From NCBI GenBank assembly GCA_027924585.1, contig BSBM01000386.1:3868001-3932000 (forward strand): a stretch of 64,000 bases of DNA, read 5' to 3'. Every line of letters starts with the position of its first letter. Within the stretch, counting starts at the first letter, position 1. The DNA is from Larix kaempferi. Its lineage: Eukaryota; Streptophyta; Pinopsida; Pinales; Pinaceae. The notes below the pieces were generated by a model that was given only the letters and a program-made list of their open reading frames with translations, had not been told where the DNA came from and did not search any database. The translations under genes were made by a program, and so were the position numbers. Positions 45,296-56,173 of the stretch are shown one piece after another.

Positions 45296-46030
45296 TGATG
45301 CAGGGGCATTAGGGCCTAGGAGAAATAGTGGAAGTTGATAGATAGAAGAAGGTTGACTAGGGGCGTTGTCAACGACCACTAGTGCGAGAAGGATAACAAT
45401 CGAAGCTAGGTAGTTGAGTAGGAAACTGTTGAAGTATAGTTGACATGTGTAAAATTCGAAAGTCGACGAAGTCACAAGTCGACAAGATACGCCAAGGATT
45501 GACAAGGATAAGGTTAGTCGATGTGTCAAAGTGTGAACTGGTCGAAAGTGGATATCGCAAGAACACCAACTGCAGTGAAGTCAAAGGGGTGCAGAACAAG
45601 GATAATTTTAGGGGCAAAATTTAGCCCATGGGCTATTTTTCCATGTTTTTTCCAAAAAAAGATTCGCCAATTTGCATTTTTTGAATCCCCATTTCACCCA
45701 ATTTTGACGGGGTAAACTTTTTTCACTCTACAAATATCCAAATTATTATATAAACTATATAAAATCCTTAGAAATTGAAATAATTTTAGAAAAATATCGC
45801 CAAATATTTTATAGTTGAAATTTTAAGAATTGGTAAGATTTGCCAAGGTTTATACACTTTTAAATAAGTAGGGGTCCTTAAAATTATCCATGGCGGAGAT
45901 GCTGAGAAGTGCAGAATTCAAGGAAATGGACATGCAGTCGTTGTGGGTTGTTGAGGAAGTTAATGGAAGATAAGAATGTGCTTGAAACCATGCCAGATGT
46001 CACCACATGAGGGGGTTGCGCAGGACGTAG
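45296..46030 (+). repeat. 3' LTR of element A, right end missing, with a MITE inside
   Basis: It starts TGATGCAGGGGCATTAGGG. It aligns with the 5' LTR as far as about 45596 and again from about 45905 to 46030 (gccagatgtcaccacatgag). A 296-bp insertion with inverted ends separates the two parts. After about 46030 it no longer matches, so the last part of U3 onward has been lost. Confidence 0.82.
45597..45892. mobile_element. MITE-like insertion with terminal inverted repeats
   Basis: The ends are caaggataatttta (45597-45610) and, reversed, catggataatttta (45892-45879), 13 of 14 matching. The 296-bp interior is AT-rich and non-coding, and the 5' LTR of element A lacks it. I could not recognise a clear target duplication, so the superfamily is open. 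Confidence 0.6.
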
Positions 46031-46514
46031 AACAATACATAAGAACATATCTAATTTAACCCAATACATCGTCTCACCATCCTATATATACGTTTTACAT
46101 ACGGTTATGTAATTGCTTGTCAGATTAACTAACCGACCCGACCTATACTGGTCAACAAAATTGTTGACATGTTTTACAACTGGTCAGGCGGATGAACTAG
46201 TCGATAGGTCGACTTAGGCTCCTCCAAAATCTCACCCACCACAAAATATTTCTTTGTGCCGAAGAAATGAGGAGGTGGAAAGATAACTATGCAAAAAGAT
46301 AAGTTTGGTGATCATGTCGATGGCTGACTGGAACTAGTGACTGCTTGTTTCTGGACGCATACCTCGAAGATGGCCTCGACTGAAACAAAGAGTTGATGTT
46401 GAAAGTATTCCCAAGTATGAAACATGTTTTTAATGGAAATTGTTAATGTGCTCAAGCTCGACAGGTTTTCTATCTTGTCTTGGGTGGATGTATTTTGTAA
46501 ATTTATCAGGTCTA
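46031..46514 (-). other. Non-coding sequence, probably 3' end of a minus-strand retroelement
   Basis: There is no coding motif. On the minus strand a TATA-like tatatatagg is at about 46090-46081, roughly 400 bp past the end of the coiled-coil ORF. This may be part of an LTR, but no LTR boundary or partner is visible. Confidence 0.4.
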
Positions 46515-49500
46515 GCCAAAAATTTGTATCTTGTCATCGGCCTCCGCAAGTAGTCGTTGAAGAGACGGTCGGATATTTTCTAGTTTAAAGAGGCTGAGAT
46601 GGGCCTGGGTAATCCAATGTTCTTCTTTTTTGTCTAAATTTTCCAGCTTTCGATTCTCCATGATGATTTGTGCCTCGATGGTTTGAAGAAGTCTTTCGTT
46701 GGAGGACTGATGCTGTTAATGTAATGTGTCAATCAACTTGCACGTCTATTGCAGTTCTTTAAACACATCGCCGTAATGGGTGTACTAATTTATCAATACT
46801 TGAGAAACAATAGAGGCTTGATTGGTGTATGTTCTGAGTATATCATGGGTTACTATGAATTTCTTGTACTAATTTTCCATTAAAGTTGAGATTTCAATAG
46901 CCTGATCTCATATGTTATTGGCTAGTTTGTCTTGCAAGGTCAACATGACAGTTTAAAAAATTTGGTATACCCTATCGAGCACACTTGTTGTGTCGGAACT
47001 CAACGGTAGTGGGATGACTTGCGCTAAGTTTTCACACTTAGCCAAAAATGTGTTGTGATCATCATGCAGCTTCTGGATGCGTTCTTCAATTTCTTGTCGT
47101 CGATTCCTCTGCTCTCTGATAACTGCATCGGTGAGTAAGTTGAGTTCTAATTGCATTTCTCTTTGGAGATCATATGTGGATATAGGCCCAAATTGGTCCA
47201 AGTGAACTGATAAGCAGCTTTCTCGGTGTATATACTACAAATGTTGCTGTTGTGTTTGCTTATATAGCTCTTTTTCCTGTCACCTCTTCTCTTTTCATTT
47301 ATTTCTCTTACTCTTTTTTGATGCTTTTTCTTTGGCCTGAGTCTACTGATCTGATCCTTTATGTTGGTCAGCTAATCCTGGATGGTTTTCTATAATGGAT
47401 TGCTTATCTACAGTGACCTTTGTTGTCTATTCTTGTCTTGCTTGTGTTGTTTCTGTTCTATCTGTGTTTGCTTGTTCAAGTACCACTGTGTTGACTTGAT
47501 CAATTACTATTGTGCTGGTTGCATCGATCGCGACTGTACTGGTATATTGTGGCATATCTATCTCAAGTGTTTATGTTGTCACTGCTTCAAGTGCATCTAC
47601 TGCGGCTACTTCAAGGGTTTCTGCTACGGCTGCTTCATTTTATTATTGATGTACTGTTGAATTTGACTTGGAACTTTCGACAGGGGTAATGGACAAAATA
47701 CTGACATGAATTGGTGAAGTGGGTGGATTAGTCGGTAGAGTAGATGAAACTGCTTCTGTCGAAGGTAGAGGTGGTGGACTGGGGCTTCCATACAAAAGTA
47801 GACTGACCAGAGGGGAAATGACTTCTGGGATAACAGTTTCGACATCTTCAGGGTTAATAGTTTACGGTGGACTCTTTGGATGTTTGACTGAAGGTCGATG
47901 TGGACTCGGATCTTCCACCAAGGGTTGAACTGATAAAGGGATGAAGGATGAATTTTCTCATGCAAAAATGAGACCGGATGAATTAGGGTTTCCTTCTAGA
48001 TGGGATGTTGTATAGATGACAATTTTTGGTTCTAAGGTCGTTCGTGGTCAACAATCGGTGACAGAAGTGTTGGGAGGAGCTGATTCAGTTGGATGACTTG
48101 CATCATCGATGTCCACTTTCTTTGTGACTAGTTCTCGCTAGCGGGGAAATAGAGATGGGAGTTGAGAATTGAATTGATTCAGTTCATTGTGCTGTTGTAT
48201 CTCTGCTCTAAGTGGCTGTGGTAGAGTTTGTACCAAATCTGGAATATTGTGAGCAGGTACTAGGGGAGCAGATGGTGTCGAACGATTTTCATCTTCCATA
48301 ACAATAGTCGGGGAAGGGGGAGGGGGACTTTCTGTCAAGTCGACATTGGGTTCGACTGTGAGCTTGAGTTTATTTTGGACAGGTAGCTGACTTTGGGGTT
48401 GTTCTTCTTCCAGAAATTTCTTGAACTGGTCTTTGACCAATATCTTATTCTTAGATACATTGGATAATATATGAGTGGCACTGTCGAATAGTTCAGCTTC
48501 ATCCTCCTCTATCGGATCCTGAATAACCATCTTTATTTTTCCCTTTCCTTGTATTTTACCCTCCCTATTTTGTCGTGCTTGTGATAATTCTTTTGCTAAC
48601 CATCAGATGTTTTCTATTGTGATAGCATGCTCTGTATTTTCTGACTGGGTACTCTCCTCTGAATATTCATCTTCCTTTGGGGGGTCCTGATGTGCGGCCG
48701 CTGCGATCACAAAGGGAGTTGTTTTGACCACTGGCTCCGCTTGGAGAGTGAAAGTGTTCATGTAAAGTCGGTGTTCATAGTCCTTTTCCTTCTCCACATC
48801 TGCCAATTGTTTGACTATGGTTAAGTCGAATTTTCATGCCTAGGGAGGAACTTCTATTCTTTTGTTTGACTGTCTTCTTAGCTCTATAAATATTTCTATA
48901 GCCGAAGGGTACAATTCGAGTGGTTATGTTGCACCTGCTGCGCCTTGGAAATTCTAGACCGAAGTGTGGTCTAGCACTAGTTGGATATGGGTTGTCAGCA
49001 GTAGACTTTGTCGGATGTTTTGAGGCACCCTCCATATGTTTTCTTCAACTTTAAGCATTTGGAACCAATTTTCCAGCCAAAGTTTGTTTGTCGAAGGTCC
49101 AAGATGACTTCCTCCTTGTGAAAAACAATGAAAATTCTCCATTAGTACACTTCTCTTTGTTGCAAATTCCTTGCATCCTACCAGTCTGATGTGAACCATG
49201 GCAATCCAAATAATCAAAGATAGGTATCAAATGCTCGAACCCTCTTCCTAGCATTTGTAACATATGGATTTGATAATGTTGGCCAAATGTGCATCCCATC
49301 TGTATACTTTGCCTCACATTGCCATGTTTTGAACCACCTATAGCATGTCAATTTTAAGATCAGAGCCTCGAACAGAACTTGTTAATGTTGTTGACACAAT
49401 TCTTGCAGCTATTTTATAATTTGCATATATTATGTGATTTACCATTAGTCCTCTGGAGTTTTTACCAGTAGCTGTGCCTGTAAATTCTTTGAGCAATTCA

Positions 49501-49912
49501 AGCTTTGGTCGCATTGGCACATCATTGCCTTTGTTCAATAGTCCAATAATCTTATAGATGAGTTCACCATCTATTTCTACAAGAACATCGAAATAAAGCT
49601 TTCCATTGTGATATCTGCTTATTATGAACTGGGCTATAATGTCTTTTAGGCCACCAAAGTTGTCTAGGAGAGGTGCATTGATGTGCGTATGATTGTGGCG
49701 GTTCACAATAACTGTGCTTCCTCCCTCCATAGACCTTTTGATTCTTTTCCCCATTCAAGAATATCATTTCAGGTCCTTTTCTAGTGTGGTTCTGAAACCT
49801 TGGCATTCTGGACCAATTGCAATCTGGTTTCCAAGGGAGACTGAGCTTTCTCCATCTCTCTAACCTTTGATGTGGCAGACTTGGTTGTGGCATGATATTT
49901 CTTGGGAGCCAT
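46515..49912 (-). pseudogene. Retroelement ORF: N-terminal domain, Pro/Thr-rich linker, C-terminal coiled coil
   Basis: The reading starts near 49912 (MAPKKYHATTKSATSKV). After a frameshift near 49760 it gives GELIYKIIGLLNKGNDVP, GLMVNHIIYANYKIAARIVS and SYLIIWIAMVHIR-type blocks (49754 to about 49150). A long acidic, Pro/Thr/Gln-rich linker follows (48806-48138: PPKEDEYSEESTQSE, VEPNVDLTESPPPPSPT), continuing in another frame with VIPEVISPLVS and TVAIDATSTIVIDQVNTVV. It then ends in several hundred residues of coiled coil (NRRQEIEERIQKLHDDHNTF). Stops and frameshifts are frequent. It belongs to the same uncharacterised family as 19230-19714 and has an architecture like 2068-4434. Function is unknown, and it is not a retroviral enzyme. 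Confidence 0.6.
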
Positions 49913-50500
49913 AGATATAGCGAAGTTCTCAGGTTCAAGATACAATTCAGGGGGCTCTGAGGTATGGTTTTCAAGCTCTTGGAAAAAGAGTACTCAGGAA
50001 TCCTCGAGCTCGATATTTATAGCGGTAATTCTCAGCATGGGGGAATGTGAAGTAGATGGCCACATTAATGGCTGATTTGATGAGGAAATTAAATTTGAGT
50101 GATAGGCTGTTGGTTCCTCGGTGGGTGTACTTCGGATTTTCTTCTATTCTTGTCTACTGTCATGACTTCTTTTATCTGCGGCTTCTTTGTCGGTGACACC
50201 TCGGTGTGTTTCTTTCATCATGTCATGTCGACCAGACTTGGGTTGTCGAGGTCAGGGAACGTTTTCATCCAATACTCGTTGACTGGGTCTTTCTTGTCAA
50301 TGCCTATCGTGTCTTCGGTAATGCGTCGATCTCTTTTCACTGCAGCTTCGTTCATTTCTTTTGCCAGGATTTTTCTTCCAGTATCTCGTCATTATGTATT
50401 TGATATGATTTGTTGTTTGAAAAATTGCTTATAATGGTTCTCTCTGAGGTTAGTTATAAACATTTTTTTTTTTCGAATGCTTCATTGTAATGGAGAAAAC
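49913..50500 (-). other. Region upstream of the minus-strand coiled-coil ORF
   Basis: The minus frame stays open for about 25 codons before the chosen ATG (ELENHTSEPPELYLEPENFA), so the true start could be slightly upstream. Beyond that I see no motif. The plus-strand frames here (50099-50434) are shadows. A poly-T run is at 50463-50474. Confidence 0.4.
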
Positions 50501-51402
50501 TCACTATGGCTTGGGAATACCACAACCAAAAATCTACTCAATTCTCAAAGAAATGCTATTATAAATCACAATGTTAAGATAATGGAGAAATGTAACCAAC
50601 CTCGATCCAAACATTTGATGTAGATCCCCATTGGAGCTTTCAATCCACGCACTTGTAATCTACAAATTAGTCATGACAACCAATATCCAACAAGTACATA
50701 TAATATATAAATCACATTAACATTATCAATAACAATGGTCCATAATATCATAAGCAAATGTAACCCAATGTATAATAAATGACATTCACACCATGAATGG
50801 ACGAGAATATGAGTATTTCTATTAATTAACAAGAAGAAGTACAAAGTGATACGACCTCTTGCCAGCAACTAATCTGAACCAAGATCTAGATCAATCCACT
50901 TGTGCCTCCACCACTTCAATCCTCCATGAATGGAAAACTCAAACTAGAAAGGAGTTTGGAAGGTGAACATAAATGGTTCACAACTACAAGGATCAATGAA
51001 TGCATACTCAAGATAGGGAAAAAATCCACTAGAGTTCTCTTACGATTCTCTTCTTTCTCCCGTCCATAAGCCATATGTGCTCAATATATAGTCCTCTCAA
51101 AGGTAGGTGAAATGAAACATCGAGGCGTTACTTGTGTAGATGGAGAGCCAAACGTCACCCAATGACCACTTTTTGGGAGTAAAAAGTAACTAAATAGTCG
51201 TTTTTACCATTTTACTTGCTACCCGCGGGCTATAGGGATGCAAATCGTGGGTACGCCTGCTATAAAGATGCAACAGGCGGGTAGGAATAAAAATAGGGCA
51301 AACTGGTATCAATGAAGGATAAAAATGGATCTGAGTCACTAAAATGGATCCTACAGGACAAAGAATGCTGATGCTCATAGGGTGGAAGATTTATGTGTAA
51401 CA
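50500..51402 (-). repeat. 3' LTR of the left antisense-gene-bearing gypsy element
   Basis: On the minus strand an LTR start, TGTTACACATAAATC, at 51402 follows a purine-biased cattatggggcatc. This is the same junction as at 56173 (TGTTAACACCC after catgatggggcaatc). A minus-strand TATA, ctatatattg (about 51091-51082), lies about 315 bp into it. The far end of the LTR is not recognised, so 50500 is nominal. Near 51222-51285 there are inverted repeats around cccgcggg and cgcctg..caggcg. Confidence 0.5.
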
Positions 51403-53736
51403 GATGCCCCATAATGTGTGAGGTTAGAGACTGAAAGTGCTATGATGGCCAAAATACATTATAAAACTCAGAAGTGGAGTGATGGAGACACAAGTGGAAA
51501 GAACAGCTCACTCGTCATAATACAATAGTATCTCTGAATACATGTCAGTATAGTACAACAATCTGATACAATGGCCATGAATAGGCAGTACATAATGGAT
51601 ATATGTCACAAGTGATCATAGCCATGATCCTTCTACAGTAAGATACAGTCTCCTACTAAAAAGGAAACAACTGGTGCAAAACTGGAGGTACAAACTACTG
51701 AAATCTGAGAGGTGATATCTCAGATGTAAAGTCAAAGTCATATGTAGCATACTGAATGCCACAATCACCTGGGGTCTTGTACACAAGTCTTCGACTGTGC
51801 AAGTCCCATCAAGTGAATAACGGAGTTGGGGTCGAACCTGATGAGACATTGCCTGATTACCGGTCAATGATGTATACCGTTAATAGATGCGAGATGACCC
51901 ACCAATAATGAAAATGGGCATCAAGGCATAGAGCACAATCATCAGAGTGTGAATAAATGGGTTGACGTCGAAAACTAGGATGAATCCATCGATCAGGGGA
52001 CATTGATGTATTCCCAAAACTATTGATGGAGAGAGAACCTTCCACTAATGAATGCAAGCCTCAAGGTACTCAACCGAACTCTAAGCCTCAAGTCCCAGAA
52101 TAAATGAGTTGAAGTCGATGGAACAAGACTCGCTGGAAGGAGGGAATTAAGGCATCCCCCATCAAACAGCATGAGGTACCAGCAATGCTAAAAGATTTGG
52201 AAGATCTCAGGTGAAACGAACTGACTCAATAAGGATGGCCGACAAGCAATAGTCAAGAGATGTGAGGAGTGGTCGACACTGGTTTTAGGACATCCTTTGA
52301 ACAAGAGCATGAGCAGATGGATAGACTCAGGTAGCATAGAATTGACATAAATTGTTCAATGTAGGAGGCATTACAGAGGGCTCCATAATGACTGGAAGCT
52401 TAACCAATCAGTGGAGAAAACTGAGAAACAAGTATAGCTCCTAAGGCCCAACTATAGTACCGACTCATAATGTACGGAGTGGAATGAATGCTCTGTTCAA
52501 AGGCGACACAACAGCTTCCAACAAGAAATAGTGACAATAATCCCATCCGGCTTTTTGGAATATTTGATTTTTTTGGTCTTTTTCATATTTGGGAAAATCT
52601 TGAAAAAGAATAAAATTGCTTATAGTACAACAGATGAGGGAACTAGCGTCAAATAGCTAGCAGACTAGTCCCAAGCAGTGGAACATACCTATGCTCAATG
52701 CAAGGAAGTGCGTGTAGGATGTGGACACTCGGGGGTGCGTTCCCTCAGGGTCAAAAGGTCATCAAATTGTGAAGGGAATATATAAGCTGTGCAGGGCTCG
52801 ACAGGGGAAAGTGCTCAGCCACCAGGCTAACAACTGAGTAAGTAGGAGCCAACACAAGGCTCAAGCAACAAGCAGGATGATGCAATGCAATCACAACATG
52901 ATATAACTGAGGGGATTCCTTAAGGGAGATGGCCAACAAAAGACAAAGTAGAGTATGAGTCTTTATCGCAACGTGATGACGTGACTACAAAGGACTCCCA
53001 ATCTTGAGGACAAACAACGACATGGGCACCAAAATGAATAACGGGGTTCTAACTAGGGTACTCATGTTCAGGAAAGCCCTACCGCCACATGACGACACTT
53101 CTATAACAGTGTGAAGGTTCCGTGTTAGTCACGAAGCGGGGTCACACCTAGGGTTTATGAAAATGGTCAACAGGTCAAATGCATAATGCATGTGAAAATG
53201 GCATCTAACCTATATGCGAGGTGTGAAATGTACCTGCCGTAGGTGTGAAATGGTTAAAAAAAACTCTCACCGAGATTAGTTCATAACGGCTCAAAATGGA
53301 AAAAACTAAAGAAAAGTGGGTCCAAAAAATTATAAATAGTAATAAAAATTCATAATTTTCAATTCATTTGCACTATTCACCAATTGGAGTTATTTGGGTA
53401 GTTTTTACCTGAAACTTCAAACGCCGATCATGGGAGCTACAAGAGACCATTCAGCGAACCGTCCGAAGTAGGATAGTGGTCATTTCCATAACTTTCATTT
53501 AAGTGCTTTTATTTCAATTTTGGTCGGTGGAATTTTTTGTTTGGCCAAGCCCTACATGGCCTCGGCGCTACCCGCGAGCTTTAAGTATGCGGGTCATGGG
53601 TAGGGCACCAAACGCGAAGTCAAAAAACTGACTTCCCGCGTCTACCCACAACTGTATACAATTTAGTCCACGGGTACGGCCGTGAAGAATTTTTTAAACA
53701 TGAAATTGACTAAAAATTTCTTGCTTTGCACTCCAG
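51403..53736. other. Non-coding region between polypurine tract and left PMD gene
   Basis: No ORF with a motif is seen. The part next to the LTR (gccccataatgtgtgagg) matches the part at 56174 of the other element, and short similar words (such as ggggtcttgtacacaag versus ggggtcttcaacaaata) recur in the same order, so the two regions are diverged homologues. Inverted repeats lie just upstream of the gene (53545-53653). A possible TATA, attataaatag, is at 53329-53339. Confidence 0.5.
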
Positions 53737-53737
53737 G

Positions 53738-55010
53738 ATGGTTCTAGAGTGGAGGGAAAGAGAGCATGACCAGGTAGATGAGGCCGTGCACAACGATTTG
53801 CAAGCACAACAATCATTGCAAGCATGTGGCTTATATAAATATTGGAGTCTTGAGGGTTTAAGGGCCCAAAACCTACTACTCCATCATTTGATCAACTACT
53901 GGGATGTGGATGCTCAACACTTCATCTCAACGAGAAAACATTGACACTAGATGTAGAGGATATCTATTTCATTACCAGTTTGTCCCATAAAGGGGAGGTG
54001 GCTAGTCTTCGGTCATGGACCGTGGGTGGTGGGATCACTGTCCAAGATTACATAGCGCGATATTGTCCCGCCAACACACGAGCAGTGGGGAGCCAAGTGC
54101 TGGTCAACCTCATAGTGGACTTGAGCACAAAGATCATAGTGGCTACTCTGGTACGGATAACCAGATCCAAAGCACTACATTAGGCATCCAGACCGGTGAT
54201 GTTCTACGCATCACAATGCTTGCAGCCTACTATATTCGATTGGTGTACTACTCTTCTGGTGTCTATGAAGACACAACTAACGGAATGCAAAGAGGGTAAG
54301 GCCAAAAAATTTGGGTACGATAACATCCTTTGCAGTTTCTTCTTTGAGAGGGTTATGGGACTTAGCCCGAGGGTGGATGTCCCTCCTCACATTCTTCGAG
54401 ATCCATCCCTGACCCTGTGGGTTGAGATATTGACACGACAGGGTGGTGGCCGTATGGCATCACCATATACCGAGGAGTTCTTCTATTGGTGGAACCGGAA
54501 GGTGATCGCGATAGAGGACTATCCCTATGCGGGGATAGACATCAGACAGGACCGTGACATGCTGCTCCCACCAGGAACAGCCTTCAGAGACATTAGTGAG
54601 TTCTCTTTGGTTTTGTATTTATTAAATTTTTATGGATTTTTTTATTATAGTTGAAATGCAAAAAATATTTTTGGTGGTAGTATCATGTGCTAATGGTTGA
54701 CTGTTTGCTCGCAGACAAAGGCCCAGTGAGACCCGAGGGATTCCCGAGACATGGTTGTCGGGGTAGAGATGAGGCAGCAGTAGATACTACAGTAGGGTGC
54801 ACACTACAGATGTTGCAGTGCAACATATCACGGATGGTTGCCCGAGTTCCACATATAGAGGTGGCCCGACTACCTGAGGCCATGCAGTGCCAGGTAGTGG
54901 GTGTTCTTGGGGAGTGGGTGTGGTTACTATAGTGGATGGCCAATGCAGTACAGTACTATGATGAGACACATCTTGTCGAGACGGCAGCTAGACCTCCTCG
55001 GAGGGAATAG
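53738..55010 (+). pseudogene. Plant-mobile-domain-like gene, left copy (broken)
   Basis: The ATG at 53738 follows a splice-acceptor-like ttgcactccag|g. The protein starts MVLEWREREHDQ. A frameshift near 53925 leads to LTLDVEDIYFITSLSHKGEV, then a stop at 54181, then FYASQCLQPTIFDW and LCSFFFERVMGLSPRVDV, then VIAIEDYPYAGIDIRQD. The LT.xDVYF.TGL..xGEV block is the signature region of plant mobile domain (aminotransferase-like) proteins. A phase-1 intron (54596-54714) separates the last exon, which has another stop at 54930 and runs on to 55010 (TAARPPRRE). It is homologous to 59355-60678 along its length. It is antisense to the gypsy element that carries it. Confidence 0.72.
54596..54714 (+). 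other. Phase-1 intron in left PMD-like gene
   Basis: Donor att a|gtgagt and acceptor tttgctcgcag|acaaagg bound 119 bp. The splice position and phase match the intron at 60220-60322 in the right copy. After splicing the next exon begins (N)KGPVRP, comparable to (D)VGPVPP. Confidence 0.75.
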
Positions 55011-55099
55011 ATATCCCGGGGTCTCATCATTTTTTGTATCGATATGTATATTTTCGAGGGCTACGGGCTCCAATTTTGTATGACACTACCATTTTGGAC

Positions 55100-55100
55100 A

Positions 55101-55132
<32 letters not shown>
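55100..55132. repeat. AT microsatellite
   Basis: A (ta)n run of about 15 units lies just after the left PMD-like gene. Confidence 0.9.
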
Positions 55133-55239
55133 CAACTTTGATTCTCGGTTCTACTACATGTGTGTATGTTACAAATGTATGAATGTCTTTGTATTTATGT
55201 GCTCATGATGAATGTGACAAATGCCAGTCTAATACATAG

Positions 55240-55510
55240 TTAGTGTATGCATCAGATAGGTAATTATGACTTCTCGGAATATGAATATATGTAATGGAAA
55301 CAAAATGTCTCTCCAAGAGTCATACCTTAAGGAATATCCGTAGTAATGTAGGGTCTCGTACACGGTACTGCCCATTCAGCTGAGACACAACTAGTTGTGA
55401 ATCCAGGTGGACTTCTAAAGACTGGATGTCATGTGAAATGGCATTCCGAAGTGGCTCAACAATGGCACTATACTCAACCACATTGTGTTGGCTTGGTTTT
55501 GCAACCAAGC
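55240..55510 (-). pseudogene. RNase H domain (second, aRH-like) of a gypsy element
   Basis: The minus frame from about 55510 reads HNVVEYSAIVEPLRNA, LEVHLDSQLVVSQLNGQYRV and RDPTLLRIFLKV. After a stop at 55320 it continues with HIPRSHNYLSDAY. The Glu of VEYSA, the Asp of LDSQLVV and the final Asp of LSDAY are the usual RNase H catalytic positions. The first Asp lies upstream and is lost. The sequence resembles the additional RNase H of Tat/Ogre-type elements more than the RNase H that follows RT. It lies just beyond the 3' end of the antisense PMD-like gene. Confidence 0.7.
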
Positions 55511-55579
55511 TTTATGCAATGGGCACCTATCAACAATGTGATAGCAGTTTCAATATAGAAGAAAAAACAATTATAAATC

Positions 55580-56173
55580 TGAATCTAACATGTGCATATA
55601 ACAATAAACTTGAAAATATTTAAGAACAAGAACAAGAAATAAAATAAAAAATAACTTTTGTATTATAATACCTCAAATGGTGAGGATGTTGTGGTGTTGA
55701 GCAGCTCCAAGGGTGAGATGCTCAAGGCTCCAATGGTCTCTTCTCCAAGATTGCTACAATGGTCAAGAAATCATGAGATATTTTGATAGCATGAGGATAG
55801 GATGATGGATGGATGGAAAGTGAGGATCCCCTACCACCTTTTTATAGTTTTTGGTGGTGGGGAATACCATTATGGTTTTGAGGAAACCAATGGTATTGAC
55901 CAACATGGTTTAGGTACCTTTTCCCTCCTTTTTCCTTTTTTGAATATTTTGAATATTTTTATTCCCTTTTAATATTTTTGGGAATTCTGGACCCTTTTTG
56001 AGGGTTTTTTTTATGTTTTTTGAGGAAAAATATTCATTTTGAGGGGAAAGACGGGTGTATCATGGTCTTTTGGTGACCTTTTGATGGCTTTAGAGGCTCA
56101 AATGGTGGAAAAGTGGACAAATGGGTCATGTGAATAAGGAAATGAGCTAGTGAGCACTTTTTGGGTGTTAACA
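55580..56173 (-). repeat. 3' LTR of the right antisense-gene-bearing gypsy element
   Basis: The minus-strand LTR begins TGTTAACACCCAAAAAGTGC at 56173, right after catgatggggcaatc, with a minus-strand TATA, actataaaaagg (about 55849-55838), 325 bp in. The layout equals that of the LTR starting at 51402. The distal end is uncertain. Confidence 0.5.

Larger units (their letters stand above)
21032..46030 (+). mobile_element. Gypsy element A: chromodomain (chromovirus-type) element split by three nested insertions
   Basis: The 5' LTR starts at 21032 and the 3' LTR at 45296, both TGATGCAGGGG. The internal coding sequence reads continuously if the insertions at 23940-28392 (B) and 28524-42650 (C) are removed: gag-protease 21977-23939, a short link 28393-28523, and RT-RNase H-integrase-chromodomain 42656-45290. 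The 3' LTR stops matching the 5' LTR at about 46030, so the right end is lost and no target duplication can be read. The flank before the 5' LTR is aaatg. All enzymes are inactivated. Confidence 0.85.

Noticed and set aside
48603-48806. Separate small genes at 48138-48530 and 48603-48806
   Set aside because: They are pieces of one broken minus-strand ORF (acidic Pro/Thr-rich linker), not independent genes.
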